From: Hemibagrus wyckioides
Lineage: Eukaryota > Chordata > Actinopteri > Siluriformes > Bagridae
DNA: 64,000 nucleotides
Direction: 5' to 3'
NCBI RefSeq assembly: GCF_019097595.1
Contig: NC_080710.1
Location: 2,383,280 to 2,447,279 of the forward strand
Numbering within the stretch: the stretch's first letter is position 1; each line of letters begins with the position of its first letter. A model generated the notes under the pieces. That model made no database searches and had not been told where the DNA came from. It worked only from the letters and a program-made list of their open reading frames with translations. A program made the position numbers and the translations under genes. This document shows positions 49,101 through 57,899 of the stretch, one piece after another.

Positions 49101-52100
49101 TTTAGGTGTGGAGTTGTGTTGAGGTGTGGAGTTGTGTTGATATGTTGAGGTGTGGAGTTGCGTTGAGGTGTGGAGTTGTGTTGATATGTTGAGGTGTGGA
49201 GTTGTGTTGATATGTTGAGGTGTGGAGTTGTGTTGAGGTGTGGAGTTGTGTTGAGGTGTTGAGGTGTGGAGTTGTGTTGAGGTGTGGAGTTGTGTTGAGG
49301 TGTGGAGTTGTGTTGAGGTGTTTAGGTGTGGAGTTGTGTTGAGGTGTGGAGTTGTGTTGAGGTGTGGAGTTGTGTTGAGGTGTTGAGGTGTGGAGTTGTG
49401 TTGAGGTGTGGAGTTGTGTTGAGGTGTGGAGTTGTGTTTAGGTGTTGAGGTGTGGAGTTGTGTTGAGGTGTTGAGGTGTGGAGTTGTGTTGAGGTGTGGA
49501 GTTGTGTTGAGGTGTTGAGGTGTGGAGTTGTGTTGAGGTGTGGAGTTGTGTTTAGGTGTTCAGGTGTGGAGTTGTGTTGAGGTGTTGAGGTGTGGAGTTG
49601 TGTTGAGGTGTGGAGTTGTGTTGAGGTGTTCAGGTGTGGAGTTGTGTTGAGGTTTTGAGGTGTGTAGTTGTGTTGAGGTTTTGAGGTGTGGAGTTGTGTT
49701 GAGGTGTGGAGTTGTGTTTAGGTGTTGAGGTGTGGAGTTGTGTTGAGGTGTGGAGTTGTGGTGAGGTGTTGAGGTGTGGAGTTGTGTTGAGGTGTGGAGT
49801 TGTGTTTAGGTGTTGAGGTTTTGAGTTGTGTTGAGGTGTGGAGTTGTGTTGAGGTGTGGAGTTGTGTTGAGGTGTGGAGTTGTGTTTAGGTGTTCAGGTG
49901 TGGAGTTTTGTTGAGGTGTGGAGTTGTGTTGAGGTGTTTAGGTGTGGAGTTGTGTTTAGGTGTTCAGGTGTGGAGTTGTGTGGAGGTGTTGAGGTGTGGA
50001 GTTGTGTTGAGGTGTGGAGTTGTGTTGAGGTGTTCAGGTATGGAGTTGTGTTGAGGTTTTGAGGTGTGTAGTTGTGTTGAAGTTTTGAGGTGTGGAGTTG
50101 TGTTGAGGTGTGGAGTTGTGTTTAGGTGTTGAGGTGTGGAGTTGTGTTGAGGTGTGGAGTTGTGGTGAGGTGTTGAGTTGTGTTGAGGTGTGGAGTTGTG
50201 TTTAGGTGTTGAGGTGTGGAGTTGTGTTGAGGTGTGGAGTTGTGTTGAGGTGTTCAGGTGTGGAGTTGTGTTGAGGTTTTGAGGTGTGTAGTTGTGTTGA
50301 GGTGTGGAGTTGTGTTTAGGTGTGGAGTTGTGTTGAGGTGTGGAGTTGTGTTGAGGTGTTTAGGTGTGGAGTTGTGTTGAGGTGTGGAGTTGTGTTTAGG
50401 TGTTCAGGTGTGGAGTTGTGTTGAGGTGTGGAGTTGTGTTTAGGTGTTCAGGTGTGGAGTTGTGTTGAGGTGTGGAGTTGTGTTGAGGTGTTTAGGTGTG
50501 GAGTTGTGTTGAGGTGTTGAGGTGTGGAGTTGTGTTGAGGTGTTTAGGTGTGGAGTTGTGTTGAGGTGTTGAGGTGTGGAGTTGTGTTGAGGTGTGGAGC
50601 TGTGTTTAGGTGTTCAGGTGTGGAGTTGTGTTGAGGTGTGGAGTTGTGTTGAGGTGTGGAGTTGTGTTGAGGTGTTGAGGTGTGGAGTTGTGTTGAGGTG
50701 TTTAGGTGTGGAGTTGTGTTGAAGTGTTTAGGTGTGGAGTTGTGTTGAGGTGTGGAGTTGTGTTTAGGTGTTCAGGTGTGGAGTTGTGTTGAGGTGTGGA
50801 GTTGTGTTGAGGTGTTCAGGTGTGGAGTTGTGTTGAGGTGTGGAGTTGTGTTGAGGTGTGGAGTTGTGTTGAGGTGTTTAGGTGTGGAGTTGTGTTGAGG
50901 TGTTTAGGTGTGGAGTTGTGTTGAGGTGTGGAGTTGTGTTTAGGTGTTGAGGTGTGGAGTTGTGTTGAGGTGTGGAGTTGTGTTGAGGTGTGGAGTTTTG
51001 TTGAGGTGTGGAGTTGTGTTGAGGTGTTGAGGTGTGGAGTTTTGTTGAGGTGTGGAGTTGTGTTGAGGTGTTGAGGTGTGGAGTTTTGTTGAGGTGTGGA
51101 GTTGTGTTGAGGTGTGGAGTTTTGTTGAGGTGTGGAGTTGTGTTGAGGTGTTTAGGTGTGGAGTTGTGTTGAGGTGTTTAGGTGTGGAGTTGTGTTGAGG
51201 TGTTGAGTTGTGTTGAGGTGTTTAGGTGTGGAGTTGTGTTGAGGTGTTTAGGTGTGGAGTTGTGTTGAGGTGTGGAGTTGTGTTGAGGTGTTTAGGTGTG
51301 GAGTTGTGTTGAGGTGTTTAGGTGTGGAGTTGTGTTGAGGTGTTTAGGTGTGGAGTTGTGTTGAGGTGTTGAGGTGTGGAGTTGTGTTTAGGTGTTCAGG
51401 TGTGGAGTTGTGTTGAGGTGTGGAGTTGTGTTGAGGTGTGGAGTTTTGTTGAGGTGTGGAGTTGTGTTGAGGTGTGGAGTTTTGTTGAGGTGTGGAGTTG
51501 TGTTGAGGTGTGGAGTTTTGTTGAGGTGTGGAGTTGTGTTGAGGTGTGGAGTTTTGTTGAGGTGTGGAGTTGCGTTGAGGTGTTTAGGTGTGGAGTTGTG
51601 TTGAGGTGTTTAGGTGTGGAGTTGTGTTGAGGTGTTTAGGTGTGGAGTTGTGTTGAGGTGTTGAGTTGTGTTGAGGTGTTTAGGTGTGGAGTTGTGTTGA
51701 GGTGTTTAGGTGTGGAGTTGTGTTGAGGTGTTGAGTTGTGTTGAGGTGTTTAGGTGTGGAGTTGTGTTGAGGTGTTTAGGTGTGGAGTTGTGTTGAGGTG
51801 TGGAGTTGTGTTGAGGTGTGGAGTTGTGTTGAGGTGTTTAGGTGTGGAGTTGTGTTGAGGTGTTGAGTTGTGTTGAGGTGTTGAGTTGTGTTGAGTTGTG
51901 TTGAGGTGTTTAGGTGTGGAGTTGTGTTGAGGTGTTGAGTTGTGTTGAGGTGTTGAGTTGTGTTGAGTTGTGTTGAGGTGTTTAGGTGTGGAGTTGTGTT
52001 GAGGTGTTGAGTTGTACTGATACCTGCGCACTCCTCCCAGAATCCTCAGCCCCATTTTCTCTGTGATCATCTCCAGGATTCGTTCAAACTGATTGAGCAG

Positions 52101-53865
52101 GCGGCTCGGAACCAGAAACCTCACAGCTGGAGTCAACACGTCTCCGTTAGCAACAACACTGAACACACACACACACACACACAGCAGATGATGGACAGAT
52201 GGACTGATATGTAGCTGAAATGATGGACAGATATATTTTCACACAGATGGTGTAAAGGATTAAAACTCACAATATTGCACACGGCTCTTTGATGGGCTTC
52301 AGGAACCGGGCTGAGACGATGATCCGGTTCTGCGGTGCTGCTTTCACCTGCCCACATAAAACACACCTGCACTTTACTGACCATAAGCTGTGACCTTTCC
52401 TTTTGTGGGCAAGTTTGGTATTTAAACTAAACTTTATTTACACACAATCAGAATCAATTAGGACAATCTGGACTCCTGAGTCCTACACACCCTATTAGTG
52501 TGTGTGTGTGTGTTCTCTGTTGTCCTGTTTAGCATCAGCTCATAGCAACATGGTTAAGTGTGTGTGTGTGTGTGTGTGTGTCTCGAGGGAATAGCTAGGC
52601 TTTACTCAGAAAGACAAGGACAGCATTTTAACTGGAATCATTAAGAGCTACGGAGGAGCCGATTCCCTGTGACACGCCTCGGCTTCAGCTGAGAAGCGAG
52701 AAAAACAATGTGTTCTGTCCGAATGGAGACTCCATCAAATCAAATGGAGCGAGAGTCAAAAACACGTCTTGTAGTCGTGGTTATTTTCCTCAAACAGCAT
52801 GTCCCTGAGTGTGGGATTTCTTCTTACACCTGTTAAAGAGCAGCAGATTCATTTATATTCTAGCTATTTAATGCTGTGGAACGTTAGCAAAACATTCTCA
52901 CGTCACGTTATAGCGGCTATAAACAGTTCCCTCACGTCCTGTTGGAGTTAATGAGACAGAGGAACGTCAAAAAAGAAGCGTGAAAAGCTGTCCCAGCTTC
53001 AGCTCTGACACTGGAGACTCCTTCCATAAATGTGAAACTGATCACATCAGACCTTGTGACTGAGCTAGGCAAATTTGTTCTAGTTAGATATGTGTCTGGT
53101 GGTGTGGTGTGATGGTGGTGTGGTGTGATGGTGGGGAACTGGGAACTGATATTATTTACACACACACACGCGCGCGCGCACACACGGGCAGATAGTTGAC
53201 CTTTTATCCCCCTCACCATTCCGTTGTTCTGCAGCATCCGTTTCTTCCTGCTTCCGATTTGCAAATAGCTGCGAAAAGAAAAGAACCATTACATGTGTGT
53301 TATTACTCATATGACGTCATAAAGTTCAAAATGTTCAGTCTGAGTGATCACAATGTATAACAGTAAGGAGTTAAAAACAACAAGAATGGCCTGCTGAACA
53401 GGAAATCTCATCATATGGCTCGCGCTCGTGTGTATTCTTTTTAGATATTAAATAAATAAATTCTTTGTAACTTTAACACACGCGCACAAGCTTCTACATA
53501 TCAGCGTTCGACGTTTTCATTCATTCTTTATTTTATTTTTTGTAATTAATTGCTTTGTTTGCTTTCGTTGTCACTCACTCTAATTTCTTGAACTTCTCCT
53601 TCCCCGCCGCCACGTACTGCTCGCCGTGGCGCACGTGCTCGAGCGCGTCCACGCGGTGCCCGGCTCGGGGCGTGTAGATGCTGCGCACGGCGCCGAACGG
53701 AGCGCGCACTCGCCCGGTCACCTCGCGCAGCAGCGTCTCGAAGTCGCACACGCGCTTCTCGTGGACGAGCACTCGGCGCGCCTCCGTGTGCGCGTCCCCG
53801 TTGCGGTACACGAAGATGCTGCGCACCGCCGGTTGTGCGCGGAAGTTGGGTTTCTCACAAGACAT
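8203..53865 (-). CDS. dcdc2: Doublecortin domain-containing protein 2, nine coding exons
   Basis: Join, in - strand order: 53865-53579, 53268-53217, 52347-52271, 52158-52024, 38744-38595, 38322-38268, 38067-37914, 26385-26303, 8643-8203; 1434 nt, 477 aa. DCDC2 binds tubulin through two doublecortin domains and acts in primary cilia and neuronal migration (family knowledge). Seen: DCX domain 1 at about residues 13-96 (VYRNGD, APFGAVRSIYTP, YVAAGKEKFKKL) and DCX domain 2 at about 138-220 (VVANGD, LENGQFYVAVGRDKF). A linker with KAASLPPI follows, then a basic stretch (AIRKKRSN) and a Glu/Ala-rich acidic tail from about 305 on. Every exon has AG and GT borders and all phases fit. The start at 53865 is the first ATG; a GTG lies just before it. 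Exons 1-7 are very secure. The exon 8 to 9 join uses a weak donor (CAG|GTCGGA) and is less sure; otherwise exon 8 ends at TAA 26267, giving 342 aa. Paralogues dcdc2b/2c are less likely given the nrsn1 neighbour. Confidence 0.85.
8405..8630. repeat. Coding 21-bp minisatellite in dcdc2 exon 9
   Basis: About ten units of roughly 21 bp (CTGCTGCCTCTTCCTCTCC core on +), giving the heptad GEEEAAA / EEEEAAA on the - strand. Differences between units are often synonymous (GAA/GAG, GCT/GCC) or swap Glu for Gly. Because the unit is a multiple of three, copy-number change would keep the frame. Confidence 0.8.
8712..26262. repeat. Array A: giant 21-bp minisatellite filling dcdc2 intron 8
   Basis: About 17.5 kb, roughly 830 units of 21 bp with the core GGGAGTGTACAGGTGTAG. 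The variable positions are few: GTGGG or GAGGG, and TAC, TGC or TAG before AGG. Scattered 22-bp units (GGGAAGTG or GGGGAGTG) shift the phase. From about 25490 to 26262 the unit changes to a GTGTGGAAGTGTGCAG form with shorter AGTGTGCAGATGT pieces. All open frames across it, up to 4852 codons on the - strand, are artefacts of the 21-bp period. Larger blocks of 2.4-3.1 kb repeat within it. Confidence 0.97.
26266..26271 (-). terminator. dcdc2: Possible proximal poly(A) signal overlapping a dcdc2 stop codon
   Basis: If exon 8 is not spliced at 26303, it reads on through VGVHYTPDNTK to TAA at 26269-26267. That TAA lies inside AATAAA (- strand). A transcript cut here would have a 3'UTR of only about 10-30 bases and would end at the edge of array A. 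The DNA downstream is CA-rich rather than GT-rich, which weakens the call. Confidence 0.35.
26303..26385 (-). CDS. dcdc2: dcdc2 exon 8 (residues 304-331)
   Basis: The acceptor CTTCAACAG is followed by AC, which completes the GAC codon begun by the last G of exon 7, so the phase fits. Encodes the acidic string EAEAKPEGEEEESKEKP and on to STAEQ. Donor CAG|GTCGGA is weak. The alternative is a terminal exon running to the stop codon at 26267. Confidence 0.78.
26386..26621. other. Unique 3' end of dcdc2 intron 7
   Basis: About 235 bp of AT-rich unique sequence separating exon 8 from array B; nothing else seen. Confidence 0.6.
26622..29241. repeat. Array B: 21-bp minisatellite in dcdc2 intron 7
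   Basis: About 2.6 kb of units with the core GGGAGTGTAGTACAGTAG. Variants are GTATGGG, GTAAGGG, AATATGGG and shortened 12-bp units without TACAGTAG. It shares GGGAGTGTA and a following GTAGT with the array A unit, so the two are probably related. A small inverted piece lies near 28040-28065. The 892-codon - strand frame of Y/T/L/P repeats is an artefact. Confidence 0.95.
29505..29834. mobile_element. Internally deleted Tc1-like transposon remnant
   Basis: The left part contains TTTCTACATTGTAAAACAAT (about 29522-29541) and the right part ATTGTTCTAGAATGTAGAAA (about 29761-29780), which form an inverted repeat. The right edge TCCAAACCTTTGACTGGTAG resembles the terminus of fish Tc1-like elements that I recall. 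The middle (GAGGTGCTGTTAATT, CTCTGCAGCAGAGGTAA) resembles antisense transposase sequence of that group. No usable frame remains. Confidence 0.6.
29845..29962. repeat. Retroposon-like tail and three-unit tandem repeat
   Basis: CAATAAAAGCTTCTTGAATCTTGAATC resembles a retroposon 3' tail (it is given here only as a type). It is followed by three diverged copies of AGTGTAGC-CC-TCTGGTG-CC, about 30-38 bp apart. Confidence 0.45.
29963..32134. other. dcdc2 intron 7, no gene seen
   Basis: Unique AT-rich intronic sequence. Contains an X-box-like GTTACT-AT-AGCAAC at 30449-30462 and one copy of the short dispersed motif at 31165-31190. Short open frames lack coding character. Confidence 0.5.
32135..33000. 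repeat. Minisatellite of about 31 bp in dcdc2 intron 7
   Basis: Around 28 diverged units built on TTATAGCTGTAAATGTAG and GAGCTTATAGTGCG. The right half is more uniform than the left half. Confidence 0.9.
33001..34534. other. dcdc2 intron 7, microsatellites only
   Basis: Contains (CA)n at about 33967-34000, (TC)n at about 34118-34146 and (AC)n at about 34150-34170. No coding or splice pattern recognised. Confidence 0.5.
34535..36545. repeat. Minisatellite of 30-31 bp in dcdc2 intron 7
   Basis: The left part has a 31-bp unit with core CTATCTCCATGACCAATC; the right part has a 30-bp unit with core CCAATCTCCATGACCAAC. The right end decays into variants with TTAATGACC and CCAAAAATCTCC. The 30-bp unit keeps long frames open on both strands (35653-36273 and 35532-36266); these are artefacts. 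This array is CA-rich on the + strand, opposite to arrays A, B and C. Confidence 0.95.
36546..37454. other. dcdc2 intron 7, no gene seen
   Basis: Unique sequence with a (TG)n at about 36849-36866; nothing else recognised. Confidence 0.5.
37455..37911. repeat. Degenerate TG-rich tract touching the dcdc2 exon 7 donor
   Basis: Imperfect GTGTGTG / GGCTAGTGAGTGTGTG repeats with no fixed unit. On the - strand this is ACACAC-rich RNA beginning two bases into intron 7 (GTAACACACAC). Confidence 0.85.
37914..38067 (-). CDS. dcdc2: dcdc2 exon 7 (residues 253-303)
   Basis: Acceptor CTCTCCTCCAG|GCA, donor CCG|GTAACA. Encodes the post-domain linker, including QISQARLMAIRKKRSN. The hydrophilic, partly basic linker is typical of DCDC2-like proteins after the second domain. 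Confidence 0.85.
38268..38322 (-). CDS. dcdc2: dcdc2 exon 6 (residues 235-252)
   Basis: A 55-bp exon: acceptor GCTCACAG, donor GAT|GTAAGT (strong). Encodes SKAASLPPIYKYPRQNGD, matching the conserved KASSLPPI segment of mammalian DCDC2. Confidence 0.88.
38595..38744 (-). CDS. dcdc2: dcdc2 exon 5, end of DCX domain 2 (residues 184-233)
   Basis: Acceptor CATGTCTGCAG, donor CAG|GTGAGG. Contains LENGQFYVAVGRDKF, a hallmark string of the second doublecortin domain, and ends with GMRRNV. Confidence 0.95.
38745..39079. other. Unique 3' end of dcdc2 intron 4
   Basis: About 330 bp of AT-rich unique intronic sequence between array C and exon 5; nothing else seen. Confidence 0.6.
39080..52015. repeat. 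Array C: giant 18-bp-based minisatellite filling dcdc2 intron 4
   Basis: About 12.9 kb. The main unit is GAGGTGTGGAGTTGTGTT. Longer units insert GAGGTGTTT, GAGGTGTTC, GATATGTT or GAGGTTTTC before the main unit. Mixed unit lengths break reading frames, so no long open frames occur, unlike in array A. Blocks of 1.3-2.1 kb recur. The right edge lies 8 bases from the exon 4 donor at 52023. A G-rich degenerate patch sits at about 47420-47490. Confidence 0.97.
52024..52158 (-). CDS. dcdc2: dcdc2 exon 4, DCX domain 2 (residues 139-183)
   Basis: Acceptor GTGTGTTCAG, donor CAG|GTATCA. Encodes VVANGD followed by FLVPSRLLNQFERILEMITE, the central part of the second doublecortin fold. The (AC)n at about 52161-52181 forms the upstream side of the acceptor on the other strand. 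Confidence 0.95.
52271..52347 (-). CDS. dcdc2: dcdc2 exon 3, linker into DCX domain 2 (residues 114-138)
   Basis: Acceptor TGTGGGCAG, donor ATT|GTGAGT. Encodes RIIVSARFLKPIKEPCAI, close to the human INVSARFRKPLQEPCTI segment as I recall it. No other frame at this locus looks coding. Confidence 0.93.
52348..53216. other. dcdc2 intron 2
   Basis: Contains (TG)n at about 52499-52512 and 52558-52580, a CA/CG alternating tract at about 53157-53186 and one copy of the short dispersed motif (53006-53030). No coding signal. Confidence 0.7.
53217..53268 (-). CDS. dcdc2: dcdc2 exon 2 (residues 97-113)
   Basis: A 52-bp exon: acceptor TTTTCGCAG, donor ATG|GTGAGG. Its first base completes an Asp codon from exon 1 (GA|C). 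Encodes YLQIGSRKKRMLQNNGM, matching the YLDIGEIKKRP start of human exon 2. Confidence 0.88.
53579..53865 (-). CDS. dcdc2: dcdc2 exon 1, DCX domain 1 (residues 1-95)
   Basis: Starts MSCEKPNFRAQPAVRSIFVY and carries nearly all of the first doublecortin domain: VYRNGD, VLVHEKRVCDFETLLREVTG, APFGAVRSIYTPRAGHRV, EQYVAAGKEKFKKL. Donor TTAGA|GTGAGT. The exon is very CpG-rich. Frames on the + strand at 53626-53883 are shadows of it. Confidence 0.96.
53590..53860. promoter_or_regulatory. CpG island over dcdc2 exon 1
   Basis: Dense CpG dinucleotides (for example GGCGCACGTGCTCGAGCGCG) against an AT-rich, CpG-poor background. This fits a housekeeping or ciliary-type promoter region around the first exon. 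Confidence 0.65.
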
Positions 53866-54160
53866 CACTTTTGTTTAGTTTAGTTTTTATTTCCACTTTA
53901 AAAAGGTTAATTGGTAAACAAATATATCAAGAAAAAATTCTTTAAACACCGGAGGTTGGATTTCAGGATAAATAAATTGCGCGGAATAAAACCTCCGTTC
54001 GAATTAGTGCTTCGAAGGTTACCGAAAATTCCCGAAGGCAGTCGCGCGTGAGCCATAATCTTCATCCAGATGTTTAAAACTCAAAAATCAGTTTCACTCC
54101 ATATTAACTTGCTGAAGCAGTAAGATTAAATAAAATACTGAGCAGAGTAATTAAAGCGGA

Positions 54161-54179
54161 GAGAGAGAGAGAGAGAGAG
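54161..54179. repeat. (GA)n microsatellite
   Basis: About nine GA units followed by a GC-rich stretch, in the putative dcdc2 promoter. Confidence 0.8.
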
Positions 54180-54244
54180 GTGACCGAGCCGCGCGCGCAC
54201 ACAACAAGTCGGGCATCTCGGGAACGCCGGGGTTATTTTGAACC

Positions 54245-54258
54245 GTTACCATGGAGAC
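54245..54258. promoter_or_regulatory. X-box-like site near the dcdc2 start
   Basis: GTTACC-AT-GGAGAC fits the RYYNYY-N(1-3)-RRNRAC X-box form; the half GGTAAC is perfect on the other strand. It lies about 380 bp upstream of the dcdc2 ATG. RFX factors drive many ciliary genes through such sites. Confidence 0.45.
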
Positions 54259-54366
54259 ATGCTTAACCACTCCGAGAGGCGGAGCTGAAACAAACACGGT
54301 GCCGGGTTCGGGTCACAGAAATGCGGTGATTAATTAACATTAACGTTTATTGACCCCAAGTGGATG

Positions 54367-54398
54367 GTGATTGGTCCAGTGTCTGTTTCCATAGTAAC
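54367..54398. promoter_or_regulatory. CCAAT box and second X-box-like site
   Basis: GATTGG on the + strand (CCAATC on the dcdc2 strand) at about 54369-54374 is followed by GTTTCC-AT-AGTAAC at 54385-54398. The second half-site AGTAAC fits RGYAAC exactly. Together with the site at 54245 it forms a pair about 140 bp apart. Confidence 0.4.
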
Positions 54399-55599
54399 TG
54401 GAATTGTACGGTTTTATTCCTCAAAAAACCACAGCAATTTAAATATGAGATAGAAATGACTTTATATTTTAAAATCTATTTTATATCAGTTATAGCTTTA
54501 AACATTCGTCACAAGCCTCTTTTTCTTTTAAAAGCAAAATTAACAACAAAATAAAACTGTTCTGAACTGCTGGTACTGGAGACTCCTTCCCTAAATGTGT
54601 TGTCTTAGAGAAAACTTTACTATATTTGTGATTTTTTCCTGTTGTAGAAGCTGTTGTTATAGAAACGATCAGTGCTTTAATATAAACCTGGGTGTGTTCT
54701 GTTCTGTACATCATGTGTTCTGTACATCATGTTCTTTTACTTCACATCTCCTATATTAATCTTCAGTCGTGTGGTATTATATAGATCATTGTACTAATGT
54801 GAACCTTCTAGCGGCGTTAATAACCTAGCTCTTGTGTATAAAGGTGTGTGTGTTCCAGCGGTTGTGTGTTGCCTGGCAGAAGGGAGTTAATTGGACACAT
54901 AGGGAATGTGGTCTGGAGCGAGAAGCCAGATAAATACAGCGTGTTTGTTTATTGCGTCGCGTGACAACTGCAGAATAAAGACACGCGTTACATTAGTACA
55001 CGACACTGGGGCTGTGTGTCGCGTAAAGAGACTCACAGAGATAGTGTAGGTTTTGGTAGAACTGTTACATCAGGAGGAGAGGTGAACTGCGATCCCACAC
55101 ACACACACATTTCTTTAATTATGTCAGCCAAATGAAGCATGTGCCAATTATTGTTATTTATTCATGAATGACTGAACAGCATAAAGTAACAAGGTAAATG
55201 AAATCTTCCTGGGAAATGTATAGGCATGTCCAAATCTAACTGATTAATAATGCATGATAAAATAGTGTAACACTGAGAAACAGGCACTAAAATGATAACT
55301 ACTAGAAAAAACATCAACATGACAGTATAACAAGAGACTGCTTAATCATACACAATTTAACAATAATACAAGTAACAAGAAGAAAACACCAAAAAAAATA
55401 ACTTTGATTAAACAACAGTACAAGACACTGTATAATAACACAACTACAAATTTACATGATTATAACCAGATTATAACTTTATACAACAAAAGATAACTTT
55501 AATAATCTACTTAACAATAGAACATGAACCATGTGAACATGACTGACAAAAGCAAGCAAAAAATAACAGATATAAACAATACAACCATGTTACTATACT
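54399..55599. other. Upstream of dcdc2, no gene seen
   Basis: AT-rich. One copy of the short dispersed motif lies at 54573-54595. No coding exon of a neighbouring gene was recognised. Confidence 0.5.
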
Positions 55600-56612
<1,013 letters not shown>

Positions 56613-57899
56613 TTCAAATATATAACAAATTTAAGCAACAACTTGACAACATAAAGAAATGTAAACAATATCGTAACTTAAAATCATAATATAAACAAAA
56701 ATGTACGACAATCTAACAAGAACATTTCAACAGTGTGTGATTAGCTTGTTTTTTTCCATGTAGAAACACGGTCATGATGTAATGAAAGTTCAGATGCCGT
56801 GAGTTTAATAAGTGTGATAAAGCTGAGGCTTCACTGTGACACAGAGTCATTCTGCTGAACTGAGTTCTTTTTCCTGCTCCATGGCCACGCTGGTCTCTGT
56901 ACAATACACACTATACCTGTGAGGCTGTGACGCTCGGCCTTCTGGGAAAATCCACCATCACCAGCACTTATAACGTACAAAGAGACAGAACATACACAGT
57001 GCTGACCTTTTAACCAGACTAGGCTAGTTTTAGCTGAGTAAAAGCTATAGAATCATGTGAGCATAGCCTTCATTAAATGACAGATGTTTGTCTTTGTTGA
57101 GTGGTTATATCTGTGTAGACTTTTTTCTTATCTTATATTCTTTTGTCATTGCCAACACAGCATCAGCTAGCAAAACGGCTCATACTGAGGGAGCTGTGCA
57201 GCAGATGTGCCACGTAAACAGATTTAATGTAAAGAAATAAGTAAAAGGACTTGACTGTGGTGAAGTTGTCTGTTACATGTAGCATTTCTGGAAGGAGTCT
57301 CCAGTGTCAGTGCTTTGTAACAGTCTGAAGTAAAGAGGTTCGCTTTGGTCAGCGGCTTTTGTTTTACTTTAAGAACGGATCAGTATCTTGTTAGCAAACA
57401 ACTTGTTATCCAAGTCTGGAGTGGTGCAGAGCTGTTTAGCTCTGGGTTCTTATTGGTGTGTTAGTGCGTTAGTTTCATTGTAACTTATATCACAAACTTG
57501 TATGCATTCGTTCCTTCTAATAAGTTACTGTTTCTATGGTAACAGCTCATTTTGTGCTTATTATGAAAGGAGTCTCCAGTGTCAGTACTCTTTCCCCTCA
57601 AAACATCAGTGTTGAGGCTAATGTTGCTAACAAGGATGTTTTTGCAGTTTTTACTTTTTTGAAGCTGTTCGTTCTGAACTGGCCACAAGATGGCATCATG
57701 ACCCAAGAATAGAAAGCAATGAAAGCATAAACTTTTGTTTTACTTCGGTTTAAAACGTCTCAATTGATTTCCCTATTAGAATTATGACAAAAATAAGTGA
57801 ATTTTATTACTTGGAGCTGACTCCTGGGACAATTTGCTATGAAGTTTGTACTTTGGACATAATGGTGAACACCATAATGTTGGAGTGACTGAATCTAAA
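56613..57899. other. No gene seen
   Basis: AT-rich sequence with two copies of the short dispersed motif (57286-57310, 57561-57586) and an X-box-like GTTTCT-AT-GGTAAC at 57530-57543. Confidence 0.5.

Noticed and set aside
8712..52015. CRISPR-like arrays
   Set aside because: Repeats are contiguous with no unique spacers, and the DNA is a vertebrate genome.
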